A stretch of 64,000 nucleotides of DNA from Mogibacterium diversum_A (GTDB lineage: Bacteria > Bacillota > Clostridia > Peptostreptococcales > Anaerovoracaceae). The stretch lies in NCBI RefSeq assembly GCF_938028775.1, contig NZ_CALIZG010000024.1, positions 1 through 64,000 of the forward strand. The letters run 5' to 3'. Below, in pieces: positions 1 to 8,923 of the stretch. Under the pieces are notes generated by a model. That model ran no database searches. It was given only the letters and a program-made list of their open reading frames with translations, and had not been told where the DNA came from. The stretch's first letter is position 1. Each line of letters begins with the position of its first letter. The position numbers and the translations under genes were made by a program.

Positions 1-52
1 CTATGACCCCCTGCTTGTAAGGCAGATGCTCTCCCAGCTGAGCTAAGCGTCC
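1..52 (-). tRNA. tRNA-Val (anticodon TAC), 3' part cut by window edge
   Basis: The minus strand from base 52 reads as a tRNA: acceptor 5' half GGACGCU, U8/A9, a D arm with the usual AGCUGGGAGA loop, an anticodon stem UCUGC/GCAGG and the loop CUUACAA with anticodon UAC at window bases 17-19. This fits valine tRNA. Only the first 52 nucleotides are in the window. The variable loop is reached, but the T arm and acceptor 3' half lie outside. It is probably the last gene of a tRNA array and is co-oriented with the yigZ operon upstream of it. Confidence 0.9.
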
Positions 53-144
53 AAAGATATTTGTCGCACTAGATTATTTAACCTTAAGCGTCAATTTTGT
101 GCTGCAGTCTTCACTCAACTGCGTTATTCATACTAACACAGCAT

Positions 145-783
145 CTAATCACTGTCAATCAGAAATTTATTTTTTCTTGATTTCTCTTTAAGCAGCTTGC
201 ATTTACCTGCGGTAACCTCTGTTATTGTATCAATTATTGATTGCTTTTGATCAATATCTCCACTAACATCCAGTGTGATTTTATCAGTGTACTCTATTTT
301 TGCAATCTTGAAAACCCCTGTTTTTGAAATGTTTTCAATTTGTGCCAAATGCGAATATGAAATTTCATATGTTAAAACTATAGCTTCCCTCACTTCAGAA
401 AGCAATGCTTTATCTATCGCAAGTCTCGCAGAAGTCGAATATGCCCGCACGAGGCCCCCAGTGCCAAGCTTTATTCCACCAAAATAGCGAGTCACGACAA
501 TAGCCAGGTTAGTTAGCCCTCTTTCAACAATCATGCGAAGAATCGGTGCGCCAGCAGTCCCCTGTGGCTCACCATCTTCACTAGACCATTGTATCTCTTG
601 TTTCTCTCCTACGACCATAACTGGTACATTGTGTGTTGCATCCTTATATTCACTCTTAATTGACGAGATAAACGCTTTCGCCTCATCACATGAGTCTACC
701 GGTGAAATATGTGCTATAAAACGAGATTTTTGGGTTATATATTCAGCTTTAGCTTCTTGGTATACAGTGTCATAGAGCTTCAT
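145..783 (-). CDS. yigZ: IMPACT/YigZ family protein (UPF0029)
   Basis: This 212-residue protein belongs to the YigZ/YvyE (IMPACT) family. These cytosolic proteins have an N-terminal UPF0029 fold and a small C-terminal ferredoxin-like DUF1949 domain. The family signature is clear around residues 60-120: WSSEDGEPQGTAGAPIL followed by VVTRYFGGIKLGTGGLVRAY. Length is typical. The ATG follows the hslU stop directly (hslU ends at base 784), so it is the last gene of the topA-hslV-hslU operon. The molecular role is not settled; the eukaryotic homologue IMPACT modulates Gcn2, and a translation-related role is only inferred for bacteria. Confidence 0.9.
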   Translation of the reverse strand: MKLYDTVYQEAKAEYITQKSRFIAHISPVDSCDEAKAFISSIKSEYKDATHNVPVMVVGEKQEIQWSSEDGEPQGTAGAPILRMIVERGLTNLAIVVTRYFGGIKLGTGGLVRAYSTSARLAIDKALLSEVREAIVLTYEISYSHLAQIENISKTGVFKIAKIEYTDKITLDVSGDIDQKQSIIDTITEVTAGKCKLLKEKSRKNKFLIDSD

Positions 784-2220
784 TTACAAAATGTACTTGT
801 CAACATCTACTTCCTTGACAGTCTCCTTGAATTTATTTTTTACAAACTCTCTATCAATCACTATCTTTTCAACAGAATTATCTGGAAGTATAAATGATAT
901 ATCCTCAAGTAATTTTTCAAGAATCGTATATAATCTTCTTGCTCCAATATTTTCAGTCTGCTCATTCATAAGATATGCCATTTCAGCAATTTCATCCGTT
1001 GAGTCATCTGTAAACTCAACATCTACTCCTTCAGTTTCGAGTAATGCTTTCTGTTGTTTTGTTACAGCATTTTCTGTAGCAGTAAGAATCTTTTTAAAAT
1101 CCGCTTTGTCGAGATTCTTTAGCTCGACATTTATCGGGAATCTTCCCTGTAGCTCCGGAATTAAATCAGAAGGCTTAGAAACATGAAATGCTCCAGCTCC
1201 AATAAATAACATGTGATCAGTTTTTACTGGACCATGTTTTGTATTAACTACACTCCCTTCAACAATCGGAAGAATATCTCTTTGTACACCTTCACGGGAA
1301 ACATCCGCACCTGAAGCCATCGAACTTCTAGAAGCAATTTTGTCTATTTCATCAATGAAAATAATACCGTTCTGCTCAGCGTTTTCGATAGCATCATCAA
1401 TAACTTGATCCATATCTATCAAATTTTGTGCCTCTTGCTCCCTTAATATTTTTCTTGCTTCCCTAACCGTAACTTTTTTGTGCTTGGTCTTTTTAGGCAT
1501 CATATCTCCAAATATATTGCCTATCGCTATGCCAATTCCTTCATTTTGCATATCTAATTGATTAGTATTTACAGAGTCCTCAACTTCTATATCTATAAGT
1601 TGATCCTCTAGTTTGCCTTCTCTTAAATGAATTTTAACTTGTTCTTTAGCCATAGCAACGTCTTCTGGAACACTTTGCTTTTCCAAATTCTGCTGCTCTT
1701 CATACTGCTTCTTTTGACTTGGATAGTTGGAATTGTTAAGGAAAAAGTCAAATGGATTAGGTCCATTAACATTCTTGACATTATCTGATGACGCCCCTGG
1801 AACAAGAGCATCAATAATCTTTTCCTCAACAAGTTCATCAGCAATTCCATATTTCTCATTTATACGTTGCTGTTTAGTGATCCTGACAGAGGCCTCAACT
1901 AGATCTCTGACCATCGAATCAACATCACGTCCAACATAGCCCACCTCAGTAAACTTGGTGGCTTCAACCTTTACAAAAGGTGCTTCCATAATTTTAGCAA
2001 GTCTTCTTGCAATTTCAGTTTTTCCAACTCCAGTAGGTCCCATCATGAGAATGTTTTTAGGAGTGATTTCTTCTCTCATGTCTTCGCTTAGTAGACTGCG
2101 CCTATATCTATTTCTGAGAGCAATTGCTACTGATTTTTTTGCTTCATCCTGTCCAATTATATATTTATCAAGCTCAGCCACTATCTGTTTAGGAGTCATC
2201 GTTTTAATATTATTTTTCAT
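784..2220 (-). CDS. hslU: HslU, ATPase subunit of HslUV protease
   Basis: HslU (ClpY, CodX) is the AAA+ unfoldase that feeds substrates to HslV. The 478 residues show the early TPKQIVAELDKYIIGQD helix, the Walker A motif GPTGVGKT near residue 60, the GYVGRD pore loop near residue 93, a variable I domain (about 110-245), Walker B IIFIDEID and the sensor-2 region ENIGARRLYT. The C-terminal tail VDKYIL is the peptide that docks into HslV. It lies 19 bases downstream of hslV and is surely cotranscribed with it. Length is normal and nothing is missing. Confidence 0.97.
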   Translation of the reverse strand: MKNNIKTMTPKQIVAELDKYIIGQDEAKKSVAIALRNRYRRSLLSEDMREEITPKNILMMGPTGVGKTEIARRLAKIMEAPFVKVEATKFTEVGYVGRDVDSMVRDLVEASVRITKQQRINEKYGIADELVEEKIIDALVPGASSDNVKNVNGPNPFDFFLNNSNYPSQKKQYEEQQNLEKQSVPEDVAMAKEQVKIHLREGKLEDQLIDIEVEDSVNTNQLDMQNEGIGIAIGNIFGDMMPKKTKHKKVTVREARKILREQEAQNLIDMDQVIDDAIENAEQNGIIFIDEIDKIASRSSMASGADVSREGVQRDILPIVEGSVVNTKHGPVKTDHMLFIGAGAFHVSKPSDLIPELQGRFPINVELKNLDKADFKKILTATENAVTKQQKALLETEGVDVEFTDDSTDEIAEMAYLMNEQTENIGARRLYTILEKLLEDISFILPDNSVEKIVIDREFVKNKFKETVKEVDVDKYIL

Positions 2221-2239
2221 TATTTACCTCATTTACCTC

Positions 2240-2779
2240 CTATAATTTTTCAACAGAAATATTGTCATTTGTATATACGCAAATAGAAGATGCAATCTCT
2301 AGTGACTTGCGAACAATACTTTCAGCATCTAATTCAGTATTATCAAATAGAGCGGAAGCAGCAGAATACGCATAATTACCGCCAGAACCAATAGCAACGA
2401 CATTTTTATCAGGTTCAATAACTTCCCCGTTCCCTGATATAACTAGTAAATCTTCCTCGTTAACCACTATCATCAAAGCTTCAAGACTACGTGTTGCTTT
2501 ATCGCTTCTCCAAAATTGAGCTAAATCAACAGCTGCACGCTTTAAATTTCCATCATGCTCCTGTAACTTATTCTCAAACTTATCGGTTAGTGAAAAGGCA
2601 TCTGCCACGGAACCAGCGAATCCAGTTAGGACTTTTCCTTTAAAGATTTTCTTAACCTTCTTGGCACCGTTCTTCATGATGGTAGTTTCCCCCATCGTAA
2701 CCTGCCCATCACCACCAATACAAATATCTCCATCAGGCCTTTTAACTGCACAAATAGTTGTCGCATGAAATTGAACCAT
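2240..2779 (-). CDS. hslV: HslV, peptidase subunit of HslUV protease
   Basis: This is the proteasome beta-like peptidase of the HslUV complex (CodW in Bacillus). Two ATGs are adjacent. I chose the second (179 aa) because GGAGG lies 6 bases before it. The catalytic block HATTICAV is preceded by a short leader MVQF, and the family motifs GDGQVTMG and GFAGSVADAF follow, with VAIGSGGNYA near residue 125. Bacillus CodW works with an N-terminal serine directly after Met. Here that residue is Val, so an active enzyme would need the leader removed to expose Thr7 or Thr8. It sits upstream of hslU and downstream of topA. Confidence 0.95.
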   Translation of the reverse strand: MVQFHATTICAVKRPDGDICIGGDGQVTMGETTIMKNGAKKVKKIFKGKVLTGFAGSVADAFSLTDKFENKLQEHDGNLKRAAVDLAQFWRSDKATRSLEALMIVVNEEDLLVISGNGEVIEPDKNVVAIGSGGNYAYSAASALFDNTELDAESIVRKSLEIASSICVYTNDNISVEKL

Positions 2780-2806
2780 CATCTACCTCCAAATTATAAT
2801 AAACCT

Positions 2807-4924
2807 TTACTTTTTCTCTGGTTTTACATAACTACAATTTTCGTTAGAGCATTTAATTTTAGCTTTTTTCCCTTTGCCTTCAAGAAGCATTGATCCGCAT
2901 TTAGGACACAGTTCTCCAGTTGGCTTATCCCAAAATGAAACTTCACAATTTGGATAACCACTACACCCGTAGAATATCTTGCCACCGCGTCTGGTCCTCT
3001 TTTCAATAATTGGTTTGCCACATTTTGGACAATTTACCCCAATTTCCTTTAAAATTGGTTTTGTGTTTTTGCATTCAGGATACCCGGTGCAGGCTAAGAA
3101 TTTACCAAATCGGCTTTCTTTAATCGCCATAGGTTTCCCACATAATTCACAAACTTCATCACTTAGGACTACTTCCTGTTCAATCTTCTCTACTTCATTT
3201 TTAGCAACTTCTAACTCTTTGCTAAATGGTCCATAAAAATCCTCTATTACATGCTTCCATGCTTCTTTTTTTAGTTCGACTTGGTCTAGTTGATTCTCTA
3301 ATTCACCCGTAAATTCGACATCTACGATATCTCCGAAATACTCTGAAAGAATACCCGTAACATCAAATCCCAGTTGTGTTGGTACTAGATTTTTCTTTTC
3401 TCTAGTAACATAGCGTCTACCCGTAAGCGTTGTTATAATTGCTGAATATGTACTAGGTCTTCCTATATTCTTTTCTTCCATCTCTTTAACAAGACCAGCC
3501 TCCGTATATCTAGCAGGTGGTTGTGTAAATTTCTGTTCTTTAATAAGCTCTATACAATTAAGTTCATCACCTTTTTTGAGTTCTGGTACATACGAATCCT
3601 TATCGCTTGCAATTGGATATACCCTTCTCCAGCCATCAAAAACTAATCTTGAACCAGATGACCTAAATTCATATCCATTATTATCTATGGTTACAGTCAC
3701 TGTATCAAACTCTGCAGCTGCCATCTGTGATGCAACAAATCGATTCCAAACAAGGGTGTATAGCTTAAATTGATCTAAAGTCAATGAATCGCGAATTGCC
3801 TCCGGTTCAAGGTTAACATCTGTAGGCCTAATTGCTTCATGTGCATCCTGTATGTCTTTATTCTTGTTTGAAAATGAGTTATTGGAACAATATTCCTTAC
3901 CAAATTTATTAGCTATAAATTCCGATGCAGCTTCTTTTGCAGCAGATGATATTCTAACGGAATCAGTACGTAAATAAGTAATTAAACCTCTCGTTCCAAT
4001 TCCTTTTACGTCAATCCCTTCGTATAGCTGTTGGGCAATTTGCATAGTCTTCTTAGTCTGAAAATTCAACTTTATAGAAGCATCCTGCTGTAGACTACTA
4101 GTAGTAAATGGCGCATAAGGTTTTGGCTTTCTCTTACCTGTCTTTACACTCTCTACTACAAATCTTCCTGCACTTAACTGCTTCTCAATATTATCAGCTT
4201 CTTCAGCTTTAGTAATGCGAATATCTTCTCCATTGTATTTACTGAGCGATGCATTGAAATTATCTCCATAATCAGCCGTTATAGTCCAATACTCTTCAGG
4301 TACAAAAGATTTGATTTCATTCTCTCTATCACAAATCATCTTGAGAGCTGCAGACTGCACTCTACCAGCAGAGAGACCACGCCTTACCTTCTGCCATAGA
4401 AGCGGACTAATCTGATATCCAACTAATCTATCTAGCACTCTTCTGGCTTGCTGAGCATCTACTAATCCCATATCTATTGACCTAGGATGCTTAATAGCTT
4501 CTTTTACGGCTTCTTTATTTATTTCATTAAAAACTATCCTGCATTCACTTTTAGGATCGATATCAAGCAAATATGCTAAATGCCATGATATAGCCTCTCC
4601 CTCACGGTCTGGGTCAGTTGCCAAAAGAACACGTGATGCCGACGATGCCGCTTTCTTAAGTTCCTTAATCTTGTCACCCTTGCCTCTTATATTTATGTAT
4701 CCAGGTTCAAATTGATTTTCTATATCTATCCCTAGTCTGCTCTTAGGTAAATCCCTTACATGTCCTACTGAAGCGAGCACATTATAAGAAGGACCTAAGT
4801 ATTTCCCAATAACTTTGGCTTTTGAAGGCGATTCAACAATTAATAGTGTGCGCTTCCTAGCAGTTTTCTTGGACTTCGTTGTTTTTTTATTCTTGGTTGA
4901 CGTTTTAGTTTTTGTACTAGGCAT
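2807..4924 (-). CDS. topA: DNA topoisomerase I (type IA)
   Basis: TopA relaxes negative supercoils through a 5'-phosphotyrosine intermediate. The protein has a TOPRIM domain starting at LLIVESPSKAKVIGKYLG with the acidic triad DPDREGEA. The active-site region GLITYLRTDSVRIS supplies the catalytic Tyr. Three C-terminal zinc ribbons follow (CELCGKP..., CPKCGKP..., CPKCGSM...). An N-terminal tail of about 24 residues rich in Lys and Thr precedes the TOPRIM domain, which is unusual and could bind DNA. The start is ATG at 4924, with AAGGGG 7 bases upstream; an in-frame TTG just before it is less likely. It is followed by hslV after 27 bases. Confidence 0.97.
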   Translation of the reverse strand: MPSTKTKTSTKNKKTTKSKKTARKRTLLIVESPSKAKVIGKYLGPSYNVLASVGHVRDLPKSRLGIDIENQFEPGYINIRGKGDKIKELKKAASSASRVLLATDPDREGEAISWHLAYLLDIDPKSECRIVFNEINKEAVKEAIKHPRSIDMGLVDAQQARRVLDRLVGYQISPLLWQKVRRGLSAGRVQSAALKMICDRENEIKSFVPEEYWTITADYGDNFNASLSKYNGEDIRITKAEEADNIEKQLSAGRFVVESVKTGKRKPKPYAPFTTSSLQQDASIKLNFQTKKTMQIAQQLYEGIDVKGIGTRGLITYLRTDSVRISSAAKEAASEFIANKFGKEYCSNNSFSNKNKDIQDAHEAIRPTDVNLEPEAIRDSLTLDQFKLYTLVWNRFVASQMAAAEFDTVTVTIDNNGYEFRSSGSRLVFDGWRRVYPIASDKDSYVPELKKGDELNCIELIKEQKFTQPPARYTEAGLVKEMEEKNIGRPSTYSAIITTLTGRRYVTREKKNLVPTQLGFDVTGILSEYFGDIVDVEFTGELENQLDQVELKKEAWKHVIEDFYGPFSKELEVAKNEVEKIEQEVVLSDEVCELCGKPMAIKESRFGKFLACTGYPECKNTKPILKEIGVNCPKCGKPIIEKRTRRGGKIFYGCSGYPNCEVSFWDKPTGELCPKCGSMLLEGKGKKAKIKCSNENCSYVKPEKK

Positions 4925-4999
4925 CAATTAACCCCTTAACAATTAATTTATAAATATAACTTCTCTATAATATTAGAGTTCATCATAAACCTTGGGATT

Positions 5000-5872
5000 T
5001 TATTTTGCAAGAAATACTTTGCCACCGTAGGTTGTAATGACCCCCTTAATCTCGAGCACTGTAAGTATAGCACTGACTTTTCCAGCGTTTTTGTTGAGAT
5101 TGTGTGCAATGCTATCAATAGTACAAGATGTGGATTTCTGAATCTCCTTATAAATCTCTAGTTCGTCATTTCCAAGATCCGTCTCAATATCTTGCGGAGT
5201 ATATTCTACTCCCTTGATTTCCGATGTTACATCACTGATACTAATCAATGGAATTGCACCATCTTTAATTAATTTATTTGTTCCAACACTAAACTGGCTA
5301 TTTATGTTCCCAGGCACAGCGTAGATGCTTTTTCCTTGTTCATTCGCAAAGTCAGCAGTTATTAGTGATCCGCTGTTAAGACCAGCTTCCACAACTACTA
5401 CAGCTTCAGATATTGCGCTTATAATCCTGTTCCTCTGAGGAAATGTATACTTAGCACCTGGTGTACCAGGCTCATATTCAGATATAATTAATCCGCTAGA
5501 AGCGATTTTGTTATATAGCCATGCATTTCTCACTGGATGAATTATATCAATTCCAGTACCGAGCACCGCTATGGCCTTCCCTCCCAGACTCACTGTTCCT
5601 TCATGCGCAAAACTATCAATTCCATATGCAAGACCTGAAACCACGGGAATATCAGCTTTAGCAAGTTCTTTACCTATCATTTGGGCTACAATTTTTCCAT
5701 AAAGAGTATATTTTCTCGAACCAATTACCGCTACTGATTTTAGGCCAAGAAGATTTAAGTCACCTATACAGTATAGGCGTTCAGGTGGATCATTTATTAT
5801 TCTTAAATTTTCTGGATAATACGGTGAATTAATATCAATTTCTTTAATTTCATTGCTATATTTATTATTCAT
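5000..5872 (-). CDS. dprA: DNA processing protein DprA/Smf
   Basis: DprA loads RecA onto incoming single-stranded DNA during natural transformation. The 290-residue protein holds the extended Rossmann fold: AVIGSRKYTLYG near residue 50, SGLAYGIDSFAHEG near 80, AVLGTGID, the FPQRNRIIS motif near 145 and GSLITADFANEQGK. A C-terminal winged-helix-like segment of about 60 residues follows. The N-terminal SAM-like domain of longer DprA proteins is nearly absent. Its ATG overlaps the stop of comM by 4 bases, so the two are translationally coupled. Presence of DprA and ComM suggests a competence route, but no uptake genes are in the window. Confidence 0.95.
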   Translation of the reverse strand: MNNKYSNEIKEIDINSPYYPENLRIINDPPERLYCIGDLNLLGLKSVAVIGSRKYTLYGKIVAQMIGKELAKADIPVVSGLAYGIDSFAHEGTVSLGGKAIAVLGTGIDIIHPVRNAWLYNKIASSGLIISEYEPGTPGAKYTFPQRNRIISAISEAVVVVEAGLNSGSLITADFANEQGKSIYAVPGNINSQFSVGTNKLIKDGAIPLISISDVTSEIKGVEYTPQDIETDLGNDELEIYKEIQKSTSCTIDSIAHNLNKNAGKVSAILTVLEIKGVITTYGGKVFLAK

Positions 5873-7407
5873 ATTTTATCTTTTCCCATATCAAATTCAC
5901 TACATCTATACCCAAGTGCTTCTGCTAAATGTGTAATACTAACTTTCCGCTCTTGTTCTATATCTGCAATGGTTCTCGCTACCTTAAGTGTGCGTATATA
6001 ACTCCTCGGAGATAGGTTAAGCCTATCATATGCATTTTCTAAAAATTTATTTTCAAGATTTCCAAGTAGACAAGCGTCTCTAATTTTCTTATCACTAATA
6101 TTTCCGCATTTTTCGTCTCTTCCTTCTAGTTTAGAGAACTTTACAGCATCACTTACCATCGAACTCATTGTTTCACTATCTAGCACCTTGTTTATTCCAC
6201 TTTTCTCAAATTTGAGATCCTCATATCTGACTTCTTGCATGGTAAGTTGCAAATCTATTCTATCTAAAATTGGACCACTCATTCGTCTTCTGTACCTAGC
6301 AATCTCTTGTGCAGTACATGTGCATTCATTTGATTCACTTCCAAAAAATCCACATGGGCAAGGGTTTGCCGCCATAACCACAAGTGCTCTACACGGAAAT
6401 TCATATGTAATTCCTTGTCTAGATATTACGATTTTATGATCTTCTAATGGCTGCCGAAGGGCTTCTATTTGACCTGAATCAAACTCACAAAATTCATCGA
6501 GAAACAGCACACCATTATGAGCTAAAGAAATTTCTCCAGGCAAAGGATATACCCCGCCACCGAGAAGAGCTGCTCTAGATATAGTGTGATGCGGGGATCT
6601 AAAAGGTCTATTTATCAAGTTATTACTGCCTTTATTAAGATGACCTGCCACAGAGTGTATTATTGTAGTTTCTAGCAGTTCACTATTTGTAATCGGTGTT
6701 AATATTGTAGGCATCCGCTTTGCAAGCATAGTTTTACCACACCCGGGAGGTCCAATCATAAGTAGTGGATGCTTACCAGCAGCGGCGACAACAAGTGCTC
6801 TTTTTGCATACTCTTGCCCTTTTATGTCTGAATAATCGCATTCTTCTATTCTCTCATTAGAGTTATTTTCAATTGGAAAAGTATCTCCCTCACTAAGTTC
6901 GTTATTAATTGCAACTATTGCATCTTCAAGTTTCTTAACCCCTATTACAGAAATCCCCTCTACCATCGATGCTTCCTTAACATTTCTTACAGGAAGAATA
7001 ACCTTTTTTATGCCTGTTTCACGAAAGGCTATTATCAAAGGTAAAACCCCATCTATTGGCATAATCCGCCCAGAGAGAGAGAGCTCTCCAATAACCGCAT
7101 ATGCTTTCGCTTTCCTACTATTTACTACTAGAGTACTCGAGAGTACTCCGATTGCAATCGGGAGATCTAGATGACTTCCATTTTTATTAAGACTTGCTGG
7201 CGATAAATTGACAGTTATATGGCCATGCGGAAAATCATAACCTGAATGTATTATTGCTGAGCGAATCCTTTCCCTCGATTCTATAACTGATTTTGAAGCT
7301 AAACCAACAATATTGAAATTAGGAAGACCATTGCCTATACATGTTTCAATGTTTACCTTCTGACCTTCGATTCCTTTAATAACTCCACTTGTAATCGTTG
7401 ATAGCAT
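5869..7407 (-). CDS. comM: ComM/YifB family Mg-chelatase-like AAA+ ATPase
   Basis: This 512-residue protein has an N-terminal Lon-S16-like fold (GLPNFNIVGL, VNLSPASLNKNGSHLDLPIA), then an AAA+ core with Walker A GPPGCGKTML near residue 215 and Walker B NGVLFLDEF, and the C-terminal YifB domain (LSPRSYIRTLKVARTIAD). A Cys-rich insert, NPCPCGFFGS...CTCT, is typical of the family. ComM is a hexameric helicase that aids branch migration during transformation. The start at 7407 is chosen because GAGGTGAAT precedes that ATG; a longer reading to 7425 would overlap yraN. It lies between yraN and dprA. Confidence 0.93.
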   Translation of the reverse strand: MLSTITSGVIKGIEGQKVNIETCIGNGLPNFNIVGLASKSVIESRERIRSAIIHSGYDFPHGHITVNLSPASLNKNGSHLDLPIAIGVLSSTLVVNSRKAKAYAVIGELSLSGRIMPIDGVLPLIIAFRETGIKKVILPVRNVKEASMVEGISVIGVKKLEDAIVAINNELSEGDTFPIENNSNERIEECDYSDIKGQEYAKRALVVAAAGKHPLLMIGPPGCGKTMLAKRMPTILTPITNSELLETTIIHSVAGHLNKGSNNLINRPFRSPHHTISRAALLGGGVYPLPGEISLAHNGVLFLDEFCEFDSGQIEALRQPLEDHKIVISRQGITYEFPCRALVVMAANPCPCGFFGSESNECTCTAQEIARYRRRMSGPILDRIDLQLTMQEVRYEDLKFEKSGINKVLDSETMSSMVSDAVKFSKLEGRDEKCGNISDKKIRDACLLGNLENKFLENAYDRLNLSPRSYIRTLKVARTIADIEQERKVSITHLAEALGYRCSEFDMGKDKI

Positions 7408-7415
7408 ATTCACCT

Positions 7416-7757
7416 CTAAAAACAATTCTTACTAACTTTGCATTCAATTTCGACTACGTCAAATCGAGCATTATAATTGCTAAAATCTGCATGTTTACGC
7501 AAGAAATGACCGGCCACGTTTTTGATATGACGGATTTTATTGGTTGATATTGCCTCTGCTGGATAACCATATTTATCGCTCGTCCTCGTTTTAACTTCAA
7601 TAAAGCTAAGTACATTTTCCCTCGTGTCCATAGCGATAATATCTATCTCTCCTAATTTACATGTATAGTTTCTTGCAATCACCTCATATCCTTGCTGTTC
7701 AAGTATATCTGCAGCCATCTTTTCGCCTAGACTACCTATTATCTTGTTGTACTTCAT
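7416..7757 (-). CDS. yraN: YraN family endonuclease-like protein (UPF0102)
   Basis: A 113-residue UPF0102 protein with a restriction-endonuclease-like fold. The expected core residues are present: GSLGEKMAADILEQQGYEVIARN, then the GEIDIIA motif and IEVKTRTSDKYG, which together give the E-D-ExK active-site pattern. The start is the ATG at 7757, preceded by AAAGGAG; an upstream in-frame start would bring only five extra residues. It begins the comM-dprA-topA cluster, a common neighbourhood for this family. Nuclease activity is inferred from the fold. Confidence 0.9.
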   Translation of the reverse strand: MKYNKIIGSLGEKMAADILEQQGYEVIARNYTCKLGEIDIIAMDTRENVLSFIEVKTRTSDKYGYPAEAISTNKIRHIKNVAGHFLRKHADFSNYNARFDVVEIECKVSKNCF

Positions 7758-7848
7758 ACAATCTCCTTTCAATAATTAATAAATGCAATTTCTAATTATC
7801 ATGGAAACTCTTTTTATCACGAAATAGATAAGCATTCATTATGATTGC

Positions 7849-7899
7849 AAAAAAAATGCATACAGGACTGCAAATAGTGAATTCACAGTTCGTATGCAT
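7849..7899 (-). terminator. Intrinsic terminator of the HAD phosphatase gene
   Basis: ATGCATAC and GTATGCAT form an 8-bp outer stem that continues as GGACTG/CAGTTC after one bulged base. On the minus strand it is followed by a run of eight T (bases 7856-7849). It begins 24 bases after the stop of the gene at 7923-8756 and separates that gene from yraN. Confidence 0.85.
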
Positions 7900-7922
7900 T
7901 GATTTTTATTTTTAATTTGATT

Positions 7923-8756
7923 TTAAACTTCTTCGCCAAAGCAGAACTTTAATATGGCTTTACCGACGCCTCCGTTTACATTTGTATCCGTTATGTAATC
8001 AGCATTCTCCTTAACAATATCCCATGCATTTTCCATAGCAACTCCAATTTCCGCTAACTGCAACATCGGAATATCATTCGCTGCATCACCACAGCACATA
8101 AGCTCAGATCTGTCTATCGAGAGTATTTTCATAAGTTCAGACAACGCTTTGCTTTTGCTAGAGCCGAGTCCACCGATTTCAATATTATTTGGCACAGATG
8201 ACGTTACATTAGCATCATCATATTTACTTACTATCTTTCGAATATCCTCAAGCTTATCCATATCTTCAAAAAAGATATTTATATTCTCAATCTCTGTGCA
8301 GTTATCAAGCATAAATCCAAATATATCATCCAATGGATTTCTCGTCCTAAGAACATACTCGCGCCTTCTGTGAATGCTTCCATTAACATCAATGTCATGA
8401 TAGAGAGCTGAATCTATATACGCTCTTCCATTGTGAAAAGCCTCGAGATATAGATTTCGTTCTCTCGCAAGATCCACTACTCTCCCGATTACATCTGGCT
8501 CTATAAAACTGGAATACACATCATGTCCCTGCTTTAAATCACGAACATGAGCTCCATTTGAGGAAATTATATATCTTAGCCCGAATATATTCATAATGTC
8601 TTCCGGAACTGCTGAAATGACACGCCCTGTCGTCACAACAATATTTATACCCGCATCAATTGCGCGCTCAATAGCAATCTTGTTGATTGGAGGTAGTTTA
8701 CCGTTAATCCCAAGAGTTGTTCCATCTAAATCTAATCCAATAATCTTAATACTCAT
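7923..8756 (-). CDS. Cof-type HAD-IIB phosphatase
   Basis: This 277-residue protein belongs to the haloacid dehalogenase superfamily, Cof/YidA type, which dephosphorylates small phosphorylated metabolites. Motif I is GLDLDGTTLG at residues 7-16 with both Asp. Motif II is VVTTGR near residue 40, the conserved Lys of motif III lies in GSSKSKALSELM, and motif IV is CCGDAANDIPML near residue 224. The C2B cap lies between motifs II and III. AAGAGG precedes the ATG. It stands alone, with a terminator after it and the divergent trk operon before it. Substrate cannot be told from sequence. Confidence 0.92.
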   Translation of the reverse strand: MSIKIIGLDLDGTTLGINGKLPPINKIAIERAIDAGINIVVTTGRVISAVPEDIMNIFGLRYIISSNGAHVRDLKQGHDVYSSFIEPDVIGRVVDLARERNLYLEAFHNGRAYIDSALYHDIDVNGSIHRRREYVLRTRNPLDDIFGFMLDNCTEIENINIFFEDMDKLEDIRKIVSKYDDANVTSSVPNNIEIGGLGSSKSKALSELMKILSIDRSELMCCGDAANDIPMLQLAEIGVAMENAWDIVKENADYITDTNVNGGVGKAILKFCFGEEV

Positions 8757-8812
8757 TTATACCTCTTAATGCACTTTTTTGTTGATTTTTCAATCAAAAA
8801 ATGATAACTCAA

Positions 8813-8841
8813 TTGCAAATATTGTGTGTTTGAATTATAAT
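8813..8841 (+). promoter_or_regulatory. Promoter of the trkA-trkH-trkH operon, with palindrome over the -10
   Basis: TTGCAA (8813-8818) and TATAAT (8836-8841) are spaced by exactly 17 bases, giving a sigma-A type promoter that would start transcription about 75 bases before trkA. The -10 box sits inside a perfect 14-base palindrome, TGAATTATAATTCA (8831-8844). This could be an operator or simply an AT-rich symmetry. Confidence 0.75.
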
Positions 8842-8923
8842 TCACTATTGAGCTATTAATGAAATACATTATATATTGATTCAGCTCGTTAATCTATATT
8901 TTATTTTATGACAGGATGGCGAA

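Noticed and set aside
1..144. Attachment site of an integrated element at the tRNA-Val
   Set aside because: No integrase and no repeat of the tRNA 3' end are visible; the 3' end lies outside the window.
206..783. yigZ as part of a stress-related toxin or defence gene
   Set aside because: The IMPACT family signature is complete and the context is ordinary housekeeping.
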